Below, piece after piece: positions 27,272-36,258 of a stretch of 64,000 nt of DNA. This stretch comes from Aridibacter sp965216195 (lineage in GTDB: Bacteria; Acidobacteriota; Blastocatellia; Pyrinomonadales; Pyrinomonadaceae), in contig OZ244151.1 of NCBI GenBank assembly GCA_965216195.1, positions 2,294,001 through 2,358,000 on the forward strand. The letters are read 5' to 3'. The notes under the pieces are model-generated. The model did no database searches, had not been told where the DNA came from, and saw only the letters and a program-made list of their open reading frames with translations. The translations under genes and the position numbers were made by a program. How positions within the stretch are numbered: position 1 is the stretch's first letter; every line of letters begins with the position of its first letter.

Positions 27272-28378
27272 CTAGTTTGATGCCGCGTCAGCTTTTTCTT
27301 CTTTCTTTGGACGCTTTTCCTCCGCGACGTTCTTATAAACTTCTTCAAATGTCGCCCAGCCATCCTTAATTACCGTGGACTGAAGATTGTCCTGATCGAC
27401 TACTACTACTTCAAAAAGTACGGCCTGGAGTTCTCCATCGACGCCCTCACTTGTAAAAGCTTCTGAATCGATCTTTTCCTTTTTAGCAAGTTTGATCGCC
27501 GCCTCAACAGCTCCATTCGCAAGAGGAGTGATGGGTTTATAAATTGTCATCGTTTGCTTGCCTTCCGCGATACGTTGGAGTGCAGCCTTTTCCGCATCCT
27601 GCCCGGTTACAAGAACTTTCCCGGCGAGTCCCTTTGTTTCCAGCGCCGAGATCGCGCCGCCCGCAGTACCGTCATTTGAAGCAATTACAACATCAATCTT
27701 ATCGGAGTTTTGGGTTAACGCATTCTCGACAATTTTTAGCGCCTCATCCGGTTTCCAGTCCTTCGCGTGCTGATCCGCAACAATTTTGACGTCACCTTTT
27801 TCAACGGCATCTTTTAGGACCGCGTTTTGTTCCTTCTTTAGAATCATGCCGTTGTTATCCGTCGATGCACCGTAAACCAAAACATAATTTCCCTTGGGAA
27901 CTTTTTTGAGAGCATATTCAGCCATCTTCTGGCCGATCACGGGAACCTGATGCGAAACATATAGATCAATCTTGTTTGAATTGATTAGACGATCGTAGCT
28001 GATTACCGGAACACCCTGAGCCTTTGCTTTCTCGACCATTGACGCTGCCTGGGTTGAATCGTGGGGTGCGATCACAAGGACATCAATTCCCTGCGTTAGC
28101 AGATTATCGACATCGTTTGCCTGCTTTTGGGCGCTCGCATTTGCTGTCGTCACAACCACATCTACCCCCATTTTTTTGCAGTGTTCTTCAAAAGCTGTCT
28201 TATCCTTCGTCCATCGCTCTTCTTTAAGAGTTGCCATCGAAAAACCAATCTTGATCTTTCCGTCTGGTTTACCCGAGCTTTTACCATCCGTCTGATCACT
28301 CGGCGCTTTCACGCAAGCTGCAGAAATAAACAAGATCCCCGTAAGAACCAAGAAAACGAAATGTCTAGTGTTTTGCAT
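27272..28378 (-). CDS. xylF: Xylose-binding lipoprotein of the sugar ABC transporter
   Basis: 368 residues from ATG 28378, eight bases after AGGAG. The N-terminus has a lipobox ending ISAAC (Cys22), so the protein should be lipid-anchored on the periplasmic side. The body is a type-I periplasmic binding fold: IKIGFSMATLKEERW, the KDKTAFEEHC helix, GVPVISYDRLI, VIASNDGTAGGAI, VTGQDAEKAALQRIAEG and TIYKPI, all close to the XylF family. The acidic/lysine-rich tail (RPKKEEKADAASN) is likely disordered. It lies between the GH3 gene (25 bp) and xylG, in the xylose operon. Confidence 0.9.
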   Translation of the reverse strand: MQNTRHFVFLVLTGILFISAACVKAPSDQTDGKSSGKPDGKIKIGFSMATLKEERWTKDKTAFEEHCKKMGVDVVVTTANASAQKQANDVDNLLTQGIDVLVIAPHDSTQAASMVEKAKAQGVPVISYDRLINSNKIDLYVSHQVPVIGQKMAEYALKKVPKGNYVLVYGASTDNNGMILKKEQNAVLKDAVEKGDVKIVADQHAKDWKPDEALKIVENALTQNSDKIDVVIASNDGTAGGAISALETKGLAGKVLVTGQDAEKAALQRIAEGKQTMTIYKPITPLANGAVEAAIKLAKKEKIDSEAFTSEGVDGELQAVLFEVVVVDQDNLQSTVIKDGWATFEEVYKNVAEEKRPKKEEKADAASN

Positions 28379-28403
28379 CAATATAACTCCTGATAGTTAG
28401 TAA

Positions 28404-30809
28404 TTATTTTCCTATTACCTCAAATTTAGTTTTCGTCAAATCTACTGAATTCCCGCCGACCATTACCTCAAAACTCCCTGGCTCTACAACGCGCTTCATA
28501 TTGCGATTGTAAAACTGAAGTTTTTCAGGAGTAACTTTGAAGGTGATCTTTTTTGTTTCCCCCGGTTTTAGTGTCACCCGTTTGAACCCTTTTAGCTCCT
28601 TGATTGGTCGGGTCACAGAACTAAACTCATCGCGTATGTACATCTGGGCGACCTCATCACCTTTCCGTTTGCCCGTATTTGTTACATCTACGGTTACGTT
28701 CAGGGATTCATCTGTGCTTATTTTCGACCTGCTGACCGCGAGATTGGAATACTTAAAAGTCGTGTAACTTAAACCAAACCCAAATGGAAAAAGCGGCTCG
28801 GTTGTCGAAAACAGGTAACCTCGTTTTGCGGTCGGTTTGCGGTTATAAAAGATCGGCAATTGCCCGACACTTCTCGGGAAACTCACCGGCAATTTCCCAC
28901 CGGGATTGTAATCTCCGAAAATGACATCCGCAACGGCGGTCCCGGTTTCCTCACCGAGATAGAAGCCTTCGAGAATCGCGGGGACATTTTCCTTAACGTA
29001 GTTGATAGCGAGTGGACCGCTGTTTGTCAGAAAGACCACCGTTGGTTTTCCGGTGGCTAAAATCGCTTTGACCAAATCATTTTGACGTCCGACCAATTCT
29101 AAAGAATCCCTGTCACCCAAGTGATTTTCCGCCCAGCCTTCCTTATTTGTGTCTTCATTGCCCCCGATTGAAAGGATGACAGCGTCGGATTTCTGAGCCG
29201 TTTTAACGGCCGTTGCAATCATCTTGCGATCGCTCGCTTCATCATTTAGAGTTGCCTTATCGGCAAACCAATTCCCGTCTTCTTTTGTGATCTTTACGCC
29301 CTTAGCGTAGTTTACTTTGACCGTTTTCCCAAGTTTTTTCTTTACACCCTCCAAAATACTAACCGAGCGCGGAGGATTGGGATCGGTATAGCCTCCAAGA
29401 TGAGCTCGAGCGGCGTTTGGCCCGATTACTGCAATTGATTTAAGCCTCGCCCTATTTAAAGGTAAGAGATTGCCTTTGTTTTTTAACAACACAATCGCCT
29501 TGCGGGCGGCCTCGGCCGCGAGTGCGCGATCTTCTTTCGTATCGGTCGTCCGGGACGCTTTTTCCGGATCAACATATGGGTTTTCAAACAGCCCAACCTG
29601 AAACTTCGAACGCAGTACTCTCGAAACTGCCCTGTCAATTAACGCGATTGGAATTTTGCCCGACTTCACCTGTGCGACCAAGGTAGTGTTTACCTCCGGA
29701 TCCGGAAGCTCAATATCGAGCCCCGCTATCAAAGACTGTCTCGCCGCATCAGCCTTATCGATCGCAACCTTGTGCCGGCTGTTGAGCTCTTTCATGGCAT
29801 AGTAATCGGAAACGACCACACCCTGAAATCCCCACTCTTTCCGCAAGATGTCATCAAGCATCCACTTGCTCGCGTGAACCGGGATTCCATCGACCTCATG
29901 ATACGCGGGCATAATGCTAAAAAGACTCGCTTCTTTTACCGCCGCCTCAAAGGGGACAAGATGCGTTTCGCGCAATATCCGCTCAGATAGATTAACCGGC
30001 CCGATGTTGGTGCCCCCCTCGGGCTGTCCATGGCCGGCGTAATGCTTTCCGGTTGCGATCACATGCGAACCATCAATTCTGGGATTTTCATATGTTGCGC
30101 CGCCCTGAAGCGTTCGAACAATCGTAACGGCCATTCGTGCCGCCAAATAGGGATCTTCACCATAGGTCTCTTCCGTTCTTCCCCAGCGAGCTTCGCGGGC
30201 GATATCGAGGTTCGGCCCCAGCACATGATGGGTTCCGCGAAAACGTGTGTGCCGCGCGCCGACTTTAAAAACCCTTGAAATCAATTCAGTATCCCAGGTC
30301 GAAGCCAGGGCGATCGGCACCGGAAAGACCGTGCTCCCCTCTCCCATATTTCCGTGCAGAATTTCATCATGAAAAATCGCAGGAATGCCGAGCCGCGTGT
30401 TTTCTTTTAGCCACTTCTGAACCGCATTGGCATATTCGGCAGAACGGCGCGGATCTCGCATCTCGCGCTGACGGGCAAAATGTCCAATGGCATGAGGAAT
30501 GCGCTTCTTTGCAAGCTCGGGAGAAAACTCACCACCAAACGGCAGCTGGGTCTTTGGCACCCCTGAATTGTCGTTTGGCTTATTCATCCAAACGCTCGTC
30601 ATTTGCGCCACTTTCTCCTCGAGGGTCATTCTCCCCAAAAGATCTTTCACGCGGTCATCTATCGAAAGTTTTTTATTTAAATACGGCAGGTCACTTTGTC
30701 GAGTCTCACGGGATAAACTCTTTGGCACACCCAAATGCAAAACGAGAGCCCAGACAAATACTCCGGTAAAAAACCCAATGCATTTGGTAGTTGTTTTGGT
30801 ATATTTCAT
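28404..30809 (-). CDS. Exported GH3 beta-xylosidase / beta-glucosidase
   Basis: 801 residues with an N-terminal signal peptide (ending about GVPKSLS). The GH3 barrel has KHYAGHG near 255-261 and nucleophile Asp335 in GVVVSDYYAMKEL. The GH3 C-terminal domain and a fibronectin-III-like end follow. The SDYYA context is shared with GH3 enzymes annotated as xylan 1,4-beta-xylosidase or beta-glucosidase. Its place between xylA (21 bp upstream) and xylF (25 bp downstream) argues that it releases xylose from xylo-oligosaccharides outside the inner membrane, feeding XylFGH and XylA. Specificity is inferred from context. Confidence 0.9.
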   Translation of the reverse strand: MKYTKTTTKCIGFFTGVFVWALVLHLGVPKSLSRETRQSDLPYLNKKLSIDDRVKDLLGRMTLEEKVAQMTSVWMNKPNDNSGVPKTQLPFGGEFSPELAKKRIPHAIGHFARQREMRDPRRSAEYANAVQKWLKENTRLGIPAIFHDEILHGNMGEGSTVFPVPIALASTWDTELISRVFKVGARHTRFRGTHHVLGPNLDIAREARWGRTEETYGEDPYLAARMAVTIVRTLQGGATYENPRIDGSHVIATGKHYAGHGQPEGGTNIGPVNLSERILRETHLVPFEAAVKEASLFSIMPAYHEVDGIPVHASKWMLDDILRKEWGFQGVVVSDYYAMKELNSRHKVAIDKADAARQSLIAGLDIELPDPEVNTTLVAQVKSGKIPIALIDRAVSRVLRSKFQVGLFENPYVDPEKASRTTDTKEDRALAAEAARKAIVLLKNKGNLLPLNRARLKSIAVIGPNAARAHLGGYTDPNPPRSVSILEGVKKKLGKTVKVNYAKGVKITKEDGNWFADKATLNDEASDRKMIATAVKTAQKSDAVILSIGGNEDTNKEGWAENHLGDRDSLELVGRQNDLVKAILATGKPTVVFLTNSGPLAINYVKENVPAILEGFYLGEETGTAVADVIFGDYNPGGKLPVSFPRSVGQLPIFYNRKPTAKRGYLFSTTEPLFPFGFGLSYTTFKYSNLAVSRSKISTDESLNVTVDVTNTGKRKGDEVAQMYIRDEFSSVTRPIKELKGFKRVTLKPGETKKITFKVTPEKLQFYNRNMKRVVEPGSFEVMVGGNSVDLTKTKFEVIGK

Positions 30810-30829
30810 CCTTTGCGTTGTCCTTCCGC

Positions 30830-31981
30830 TTAATCGACTCCCAATATGATATCCGTCGTTAGCTGATCAAGTCTTTCGTACCGAAAACTACCGGAAGCAA
30901 GTCCACTTCGATCAAACTCCCTGGCAATCAATTCTTTGGAGTTACCGATTTCGGCTTTGATCTTTTTATCAGAACCCTCAGCAAGGATCTCCTTTATTTC
31001 CCTGTTTTCGTTCCAGCGACGCGCCTTCTCTTTCAGGACTAAATAAGTACGCATACACCCACGTGCAAAATCCTTTACCCCCTCATAATCTTCAGACCGA
31101 TAGGCATGGGCATCAAAGTGTCGCGGGTTTTTGTAACCGACATCCTCTAAAAATTTGACCAGCCAAAACGCTGCCTTTATGTTTGCCGAGCCAAACCTGA
31201 GATCCTGGTCATATCGACCCGGAACCTGATCATTGAGATCAATATGGAAGAGCTTGCCCATTTCCCAAGCCTGCGCTACTGCGTGAGTCATATTCAATCC
31301 GGCCATATGCTCGTGTGCAACTTCCGGGTTCACGCCCACCATTTCCGGCTTGTCCAAAGTTTCAATGAACGCCAAATAGGAACCGGTCGTTGGAAAATAG
31401 ATGTCAGCTCTCGGTTCGTTTGGTTTAGCTTCGAGCGCAAATTTATAGCCGTAATTTTGCGACTCATTATATTCGCAAAGATAATTCATCGCTTCACGAA
31501 AACGCTTTATAGCTTCATCCGGACGACGACACGCATCGGTCTCTGTTCCTTCGCGGCCGCCCCATAAAACAAAAGTCCCTGCATTAAATTCGGCCCCCAG
31601 GTCCATCGCCCGCATCGTCTTTTGGAGCGAATAGGCTCTGACGTCCGGATCGTTTGAGGTAAACGCACCGTCTCGAAAAACGGGATTATAAAATAAATTG
31701 ACAGTCGCCATCGGAACTACTATCCCGTTGGTCTGGCAGGCTTTTGCGAATTCAGCTACGATCTCATCACGCTGCTTAGGCGTAGCGTCAATAGGAACTA
31801 AATCGTTATCGTGAAAATTGACACCCCATGCCCCGATCTCGGCCAACATCTCAACGATCTGAACTGGTGAGAGAGCAGGGCGAACCGAATCTCCAAAAGG
31901 ATCCCGGCCGCGGTTGCCGACGGTCCATAAACCAAAACTAAACTTATGCTCTGCTTTCGGCAGATACAGGTCATTTGGCAT
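30830..31981 (-). CDS. xylA: Xylose isomerase (class I, actinobacterial-like)
   Basis: 383 residues, similar in length to Streptomyces-type enzymes (about 388) and shorter than E. coli XylA (440). Catalytic and metal residues are visible: FHDNDL (His and Asp of the His-base pair), LEAKPNEPR (metal Glu and catalytic Lys), NPEVAHEHMAG (Glu, His), HIDLNDQ (Asp) and HFDAHAYR (Asp). It converts D-xylose to D-xylulose in the cytoplasm with divalent metal. It heads the minus-strand xylose operon and is divergent from xylB, with 142 bp and the operator-like site between them. Confidence 0.95.
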   Translation of the reverse strand: MPNDLYLPKAEHKFSFGLWTVGNRGRDPFGDSVRPALSPVQIVEMLAEIGAWGVNFHDNDLVPIDATPKQRDEIVAEFAKACQTNGIVVPMATVNLFYNPVFRDGAFTSNDPDVRAYSLQKTMRAMDLGAEFNAGTFVLWGGREGTETDACRRPDEAIKRFREAMNYLCEYNESQNYGYKFALEAKPNEPRADIYFPTTGSYLAFIETLDKPEMVGVNPEVAHEHMAGLNMTHAVAQAWEMGKLFHIDLNDQVPGRYDQDLRFGSANIKAAFWLVKFLEDVGYKNPRHFDAHAYRSEDYEGVKDFARGCMRTYLVLKEKARRWNENREIKEILAEGSDKKIKAEIGNSKELIAREFDRSGLASGSFRYERLDQLTTDIILGVD

Positions 31982-32043
31982 ACAATGTCCCCATCTCAGG
32001 CTAATTGAAGATATTTAGGATAAACTCGGCATATAATATAATA

Positions 32044-32063
32044 CTTTTGTTGGGTTATACAAC
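32044..32063 (+). promoter_or_regulatory. Operator-like site in the xylA-xylB divergent promoter
   Basis: CTTTTGTTGGGTTATACAAC lies midway between the divergent xylA and xylB starts. It is 19/20 identical to the reverse complement of 24407-24426. Just beyond it on the xylA side is an AT-rich minus-10-like stretch (32031-32040). A regulator bound here could control both directions at once. Confidence 0.65.
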
Positions 32064-32123
32064 TAAGTTAAGGCTTCTTATTAGAAAAGATGCACGGACG
32101 AGAAAATCGTAGATAGATGCTCT

Positions 32124-33608
32124 ATGAAATTATTGGGAATTGATATCGGCACGGGAGGATCACGCGCTGTTTTGATTGACGACGTGGGCAGAGTTGTCGC
32201 ATCCGCGACGGCCGAGCACGAAGCGTTTTCTTCTCCCGTTATCGGTTGGGCGGAGCAAGATCCTGAAGATTGGTGGAGAGCGGCTTCAACCGCAATTCAA
32301 AAGATCTGTTCGGAAAATCCTTCCGAGGTTGAAGATCTTGTGGCTATTGGGCTATCCGGACAAATGCATGGAGCGGTTCTTCTCAATGGCGAGGATAGAG
32401 TAGTGCGTCCGGCAATAATCTGGTGTGACCAAAGAACCGAAAAACAATGCGTCGGCCTAAATAAGAAAGTAGGACACGAAACGCTGAGACATTTTGTTGG
32501 CAATCCAGCACTACCAAATATGACCTTGCCCAAATTTCTTTGGGTTCGCGAAAACGAACCGGAATACTGGGAGCAGGTTTCGAGTGTGATGCTGCCAAAG
32601 GATTACGTTCGTTTTAAAATGACAGGAGAAAAAGCGACGGACGTCTCTGATGCATCCGGCACTCTCCTGCTTGACGTCGAAAACCGAAAATGGTCAAAGC
32701 GGTTGCTTGAGAAGGTCTCGATCGACGACGAAATACTCCCGGCTCTATACGAATCCCATGAAATAAGCGGAACGATTTCCAAAGAGTGTGCCTCGGAGAC
32801 CGGGCTTAAGATCGGTATTCCGGTTGTTGCCGGCGCCGGGGACAATGCCGCGGGGGCTATCGGAATGGGCATAGTTTATCCGGGTGATACAAGTGTCACG
32901 ATTGGAACCTCAGGGGTTGCGTTTACGGTTATGAATAAGCCGAAGATTGATTTGAAAGGCCGAATTCATTCATTTTGTCACGCCATACCGGATCGCTGGC
33001 ATCTAACGGCTGTAACCCAAGCCGCAGGGCTTTCGCTGAAATGGTTCCGTGACAATTTTGGAAATATGGAAAGTTACGAAGACCTCGATGCAATGGCTAC
33101 AGATGTAAAAACTGACTCGGACGACCTCCTGTGGACTCCCTACCTAATGGGTGAACGAGCTCCTCATCTCGATTCAAATGTGCGGGCTTCGCTTGTTGGG
33201 CTTACAACAAGTCACACAAAAGCCCATGTGGTAAGAGCAATCATGGAGGGAGTGGCTTTTAGTCTTAAGGACTGCCTCGAGATTTTCAAGGAATTGGAGA
33301 TCGAGGTTGGCGACATACTTCTGGGAGGTGGTGGGGCGAGTTCGGCACTATGGCGCCAAATTCAAGCTGACGTTTACGGCCGTCCAGTGAAAACGATAGA
33401 TGTAGAGGAAGGCGCTGCATTCGGAGTCGCGCTCCTTGCCGGTGTAGGCATAAAACACTGGGAATCCATCGACGAAGCGTGTACCCAAACCATAAGACTC
33501 AAACCCGCGACTAAGCCAAATCTCGCGTCGGTCGATCTCTATAGTTCGAGATACCAAAGCTACCGAAAGATATACCCCGCTCTTTCCGAACTATTCGAGA
33601 AGAAGTAG
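32124..33608 (+). CDS. xylB: Xylulokinase
   Basis: 494 residues, the usual FGGY-kinase length (E. coli XylB 484). Conserved parts: the N-terminal ATPase loop DIGTGGSRAVLID, GLSGQMHGAVLL (substrate loop with Met-His), GAGDNAAGAIGMG with the catalytic Asp, GTSGVAFTV (phosphate loop) and LLGGGGASSALWRQIQADV near the C-terminus. It phosphorylates D-xylulose to xylulose 5-phosphate, which enters the pentose phosphate pathway. It is transcribed alone, divergently from xylA, and converges on the yceI-like gene 57 bp downstream. Confidence 0.95.
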   Translation: MKLLGIDIGTGGSRAVLIDDVGRVVASATAEHEAFSSPVIGWAEQDPEDWWRAASTAIQKICSENPSEVEDLVAIGLSGQMHGAVLLNGEDRVVRPAIIWCDQRTEKQCVGLNKKVGHETLRHFVGNPALPNMTLPKFLWVRENEPEYWEQVSSVMLPKDYVRFKMTGEKATDVSDASGTLLLDVENRKWSKRLLEKVSIDDEILPALYESHEISGTISKECASETGLKIGIPVVAGAGDNAAGAIGMGIVYPGDTSVTIGTSGVAFTVMNKPKIDLKGRIHSFCHAIPDRWHLTAVTQAAGLSLKWFRDNFGNMESYEDLDAMATDVKTDSDDLLWTPYLMGERAPHLDSNVRASLVGLTTSHTKAHVVRAIMEGVAFSLKDCLEIFKELEIEVGDILLGGGGASSALWRQIQADVYGRPVKTIDVEEGAAFGVALLAGVGIKHWESIDEACTQTIRLKPATKPNLASVDLYSSRYQSYRKIYPALSELFEKK

Positions 33609-33665
33609 CCTTCAGAAAAGTGAGCTGCACGTCGACCAAAGCGGGGGGCGACTCCGCAGGCCCGA

Positions 33666-34376
33666 CTAATCTTTTGCAGATTTCTTCGGTTTTCTCAAGG
33701 CAGTCTCAAGCTGAATATCGATATTTACATCATCGGAGATTACCGGGACGCCCGAAGGAAGATTATTACCATAATTAACGTTGAAATCCCTGCGGTTTAT
33801 TACGGTACCGCCTCGGACACCCATTTTGATGTTTCCGCGGCGATCCTTGATCGGACCGTATATACGAAAAGGAATCATCACCTCTTTCGTTACGTCCTTC
33901 ATTGTTAGGCTTCCATAAACTCGATAAGTCTTCCCTTTCTTTTTCAATCTGGTGCTCTTAAAGGTCACCTTCGGGTACTTTTCAACCATAAAAAAGTCTT
34001 TACTTCTCAAATGATTGTCTCTCCCATTGATCCGCGTATCAATACTCTTTACATCTATAGAGAATTCAACCGAGGAATTCTTGACCTTTTTTGAATCAAA
34101 ATTTATCTTGCCCTGAAAACTCTTAAAACTTCCGGGCACTTCAACAAGCCCCATATGTTTAACCCGAAACCCAACGTAGCTATGAGCTCTATCTACAGAA
34201 TAGGTGCCTTTTGTTTCCGAAGTCGGCAGTTTCCCACCTACCGCAATCGAGTTAAAACGCTCCTCCATATCCATCAAATTTGCCTTCGATGATACGCCTA
34301 GATAAGTAAATCCGACGGTGAATACTCCGGCTAACAGAGCTACTGCGACTCCTGCTTTCCAAATAAATTTCATCAT
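33666..34376 (-). CDS. YceI-family periplasmic protein
   Basis: 236 residues. An N-terminal signal/anchor (VAVALLAGVFTVGFTYLGV) is followed by a YceI lipocalin-like barrel from about residue 60: GTYSVDRAHSYVGFRVKHMG, then VEFSIDVKSIDTR and HLRSKDFFMVEKYPKVTF. YceI proteins bind long isoprenoid or lipid ligands in the periplasm. The first of two adjacent ATG codons follows AGGGG. It stands alone between xylB (convergent) and a divergent DUF2911 gene. Family certain, ligand unknown. Confidence 0.9.
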   Translation of the reverse strand: MMKFIWKAGVAVALLAGVFTVGFTYLGVSSKANLMDMEERFNSIAVGGKLPTSETKGTYSVDRAHSYVGFRVKHMGLVEVPGSFKSFQGKINFDSKKVKNSSVEFSIDVKSIDTRINGRDNHLRSKDFFMVEKYPKVTFKSTRLKKKGKTYRVYGSLTMKDVTKEVMIPFRIYGPIKDRRGNIKMGVRGGTVINRRDFNVNYGNNLPSGVPVISDDVNIDIQLETALRKPKKSAKD

Positions 34377-34638
34377 TTTGTACCCCTAAGAAAATTCTAT
34401 TATAAAGAGATTGTATTCTAGCAAATGTCAGAACCCACGCGTAATGAAGTTGCTATAATTTATACGCTGTCTCGCCATTTTGACGCTGCTGCGGTTCGCG
34501 AACGAACTCCGGAAACGAATCTCCGCCACTTCCTTGGAATAAAACCGCGCCATACCGGATTCTTAATTTAAATTGAATGAGTTTTATCTCGGGTATACAA
34601 TAATCCCAATTAATAAATCTAGGAAAGGAGTGTGATAA

Positions 34639-35568
34639 ATGAGAGCTTTATCGAGATTTTCATTGTGTCTAGTTTTGTCTTTATTTTTGATTAGTACGGC
34701 AGGTCAGGCGTTTGGACAAATTACCCCACCGAGGGCAAGTCCAAAACAGACTGTCAAGCAATCGGTCGGAGACGCGGAATTGACGATCGTTTACAGTAGA
34801 CCGAATGCAAAGGGCAGGAAGCTTTTCGGAGCAGCGTCGGAAAAGCCGCTAGAGCAATACGGAAAAGTCTGGCGCGCCGGGGCAAACGAAAATACGACGT
34901 TTGAGATTACTCAAAACGCAACGGTAAATGGACAAAAGCTGCCTAAAGGAAAATACGGGTTCCACGCAATTCCCGATGCGAATGAATGGACCGTGATCTT
35001 TAATAAGGTAAACAACGCCTGGGGAAGCTTTTCTTATAAACAAGAAAATGATGCGCTTCGCGTTAAAGTAAAACCCCAAAACGGTAGGTTTCAGGAAAGC
35101 CTTACTTATTTGATCGAAAATGTCACCGGAAATAGCGCTGTTGTAACGCTGGCTTGGGGCAACGTTCGCATTCCCTTTAAGGTTGATATCGGAGACGTGG
35201 GCGCCCGAATCTTAAATTCGTTTCGTTCGCAGCAGGCGTCAATGCCTCTTCAGGCCGCAAACTTTGTATTGAGTTCTAAAAGAGAAGCAAACTATGCCGA
35301 GGCAGTCGGATGGGCTGACAGTGTAATGGCTTCCACAAAGGCGGGGCAGCCGGGCTACCGACGAATCAAATACAACGTTGGCTTCGTAAAATCACGTCTT
35401 CTCGCTGCGATGGGTAAGACACAAGAAGCGATCGCGCTTGCGGAACAAACGATATCGTTTGGTACAGCGGAAAATAAAAAAGCTGCAGACTCTGGAAAAC
35501 GACCGCTTTTCAACCCGAACGGAATGAACTTTCTCGCGAATCTGGTAAAAGGCTGGAAAGGTGAATAG
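34639..35568 (+). CDS. Exported DUF2911 protein
   Basis: 309 residues with signal peptide (LSLFLISTAGQAFGQ) and a strong ribosome site (AGGAAAGGAG). Residues about 28-185 match the DUF2911 pattern: KQSVGDAELTIVYSRPNAKG, YGKVWRAGANENTTFEI, LPKGKYGFHAIPDANEWTVI. The C-terminal 110 residues are helical and TPR-like. DUF2911 proteins are common in Bacteroidota and Acidobacteriota, with unknown function. A strong terminator follows 22 bp after the stop. The 262-bp upstream region holds no gene I can support. Confidence 0.88.
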   Translation: MRALSRFSLCLVLSLFLISTAGQAFGQITPPRASPKQTVKQSVGDAELTIVYSRPNAKGRKLFGAASEKPLEQYGKVWRAGANENTTFEITQNATVNGQKLPKGKYGFHAIPDANEWTVIFNKVNNAWGSFSYKQENDALRVKVKPQNGRFQESLTYLIENVTGNSAVVTLAWGNVRIPFKVDIGDVGARILNSFRSQQASMPLQAANFVLSSKREANYAEAVGWADSVMASTKAGQPGYRRIKYNVGFVKSRLLAAMGKTQEAIALAEQTISFGTAENKKAADSGKRPLFNPNGMNFLANLVKGWKGE

Positions 35569-35589
35569 GAGGACTTCCAAAAAGAAGCG

Positions 35590-35624
35590 AAAAGGCTGAG
35601 GCGCAATGCGCTCCAGCCTTTTTT
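35590..35624 (+). terminator. Rho-independent terminator after the DUF2911 gene
   Basis: AAAGGCTG (35591-35598) pairs with CAGCCTTT (35614-35621), and an inner GCGC/GCGC extends the stem; a run of T follows. On the minus strand the A-rich side could also serve the convergent ferritin gene. Confidence 0.88.
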
Positions 35625-35655
35625 CCAGAAAGTGTACTAGCTCGTTCGGTTTTAA

Positions 35656-36105
35656 TTAACCAGCTTCTTTTACAGCGCTGGCTTTTGAACCCGATTCCGC
35701 CGTCATTCTTTCGAGTTCGTCGATGTGGGTTTGCTCTTCAACCACCTGCGCTTCAAGCCAAAATCTTGTTGCGAGGTGTTCATCCCCGCATGATCTCCAA
35801 GCGTCCATATATGCCGCCATCGCATCGCGCTCAAGTTGTAAATCCTGCTTCAACATCTCTAATAAATCGGTCGATTGTTGAATCGGGGCGGGCTCCACCG
35901 TCGGAATGCCTCCTAAAGACACGATCTTATCCCCTAGAAACTCCGCGTGTGCCTGAGCTTCTTTTGCCTGCGCCCTAAAAAATGGGCGAAATTCTTCGTT
36001 CTCAACCCCAGTTACAAGATAGCTATGTTGCGAATACTGAATTATACCGGTTAATTCTAAACTCAAAGCTTTGTTTAAATTTTCTACCAATTCTGCTCTT
36101 GCCAT
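35656..36105 (-). CDS. Ferritin-like (bacterioferritin-type) four-helix protein
   Basis: 149 residues, all helical. Helix 1 has LNKALSLELTGIIQYSQHSY with the first metal-site Glu; helix 2 has AQAKEAQAHAEFLGDKI with the E-x-x-x-H ligands; helix 3 has QLERDAMAAYMDAWRSCGD; helix 4 has EAQVVEEQTHIDELERM with E-x-x-H. That is the di-iron spacing of ferritin-like proteins. No signal peptide, so cytoplasmic. It may store or oxidise iron or protect from oxidative damage. It converges on the DUF2911 gene across the terminator. Confidence 0.85.
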   Translation of the reverse strand: MARAELVENLNKALSLELTGIIQYSQHSYLVTGVENEEFRPFFRAQAKEAQAHAEFLGDKIVSLGGIPTVEPAPIQQSTDLLEMLKQDLQLERDAMAAYMDAWRSCGDEHLATRFWLEAQVVEEQTHIDELERMTAESGSKASAVKEAG

Positions 36106-36258
36106 ATATCCCTTCTTAAACGCGTTCTGAATAGAAAAAGAGTATCAGCGGCGGGCACCTAAGTCAAAATAAACTGTTTGTTTCCAGTAATATAGAATTG
36201 AAATTCAATTTCAACTTCAAAAAATTAAAAATTTGTAAACTCCGGTGAACATAAGTCG

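Noticed and set aside
34425..34571. A 48-codon open frame (MSEPTRNEVAIIYTLSRHFD...) upstream of the DUF2911 gene
   Set aside because: No ribosome site and no recognised family; could be a remnant but cannot be supported.
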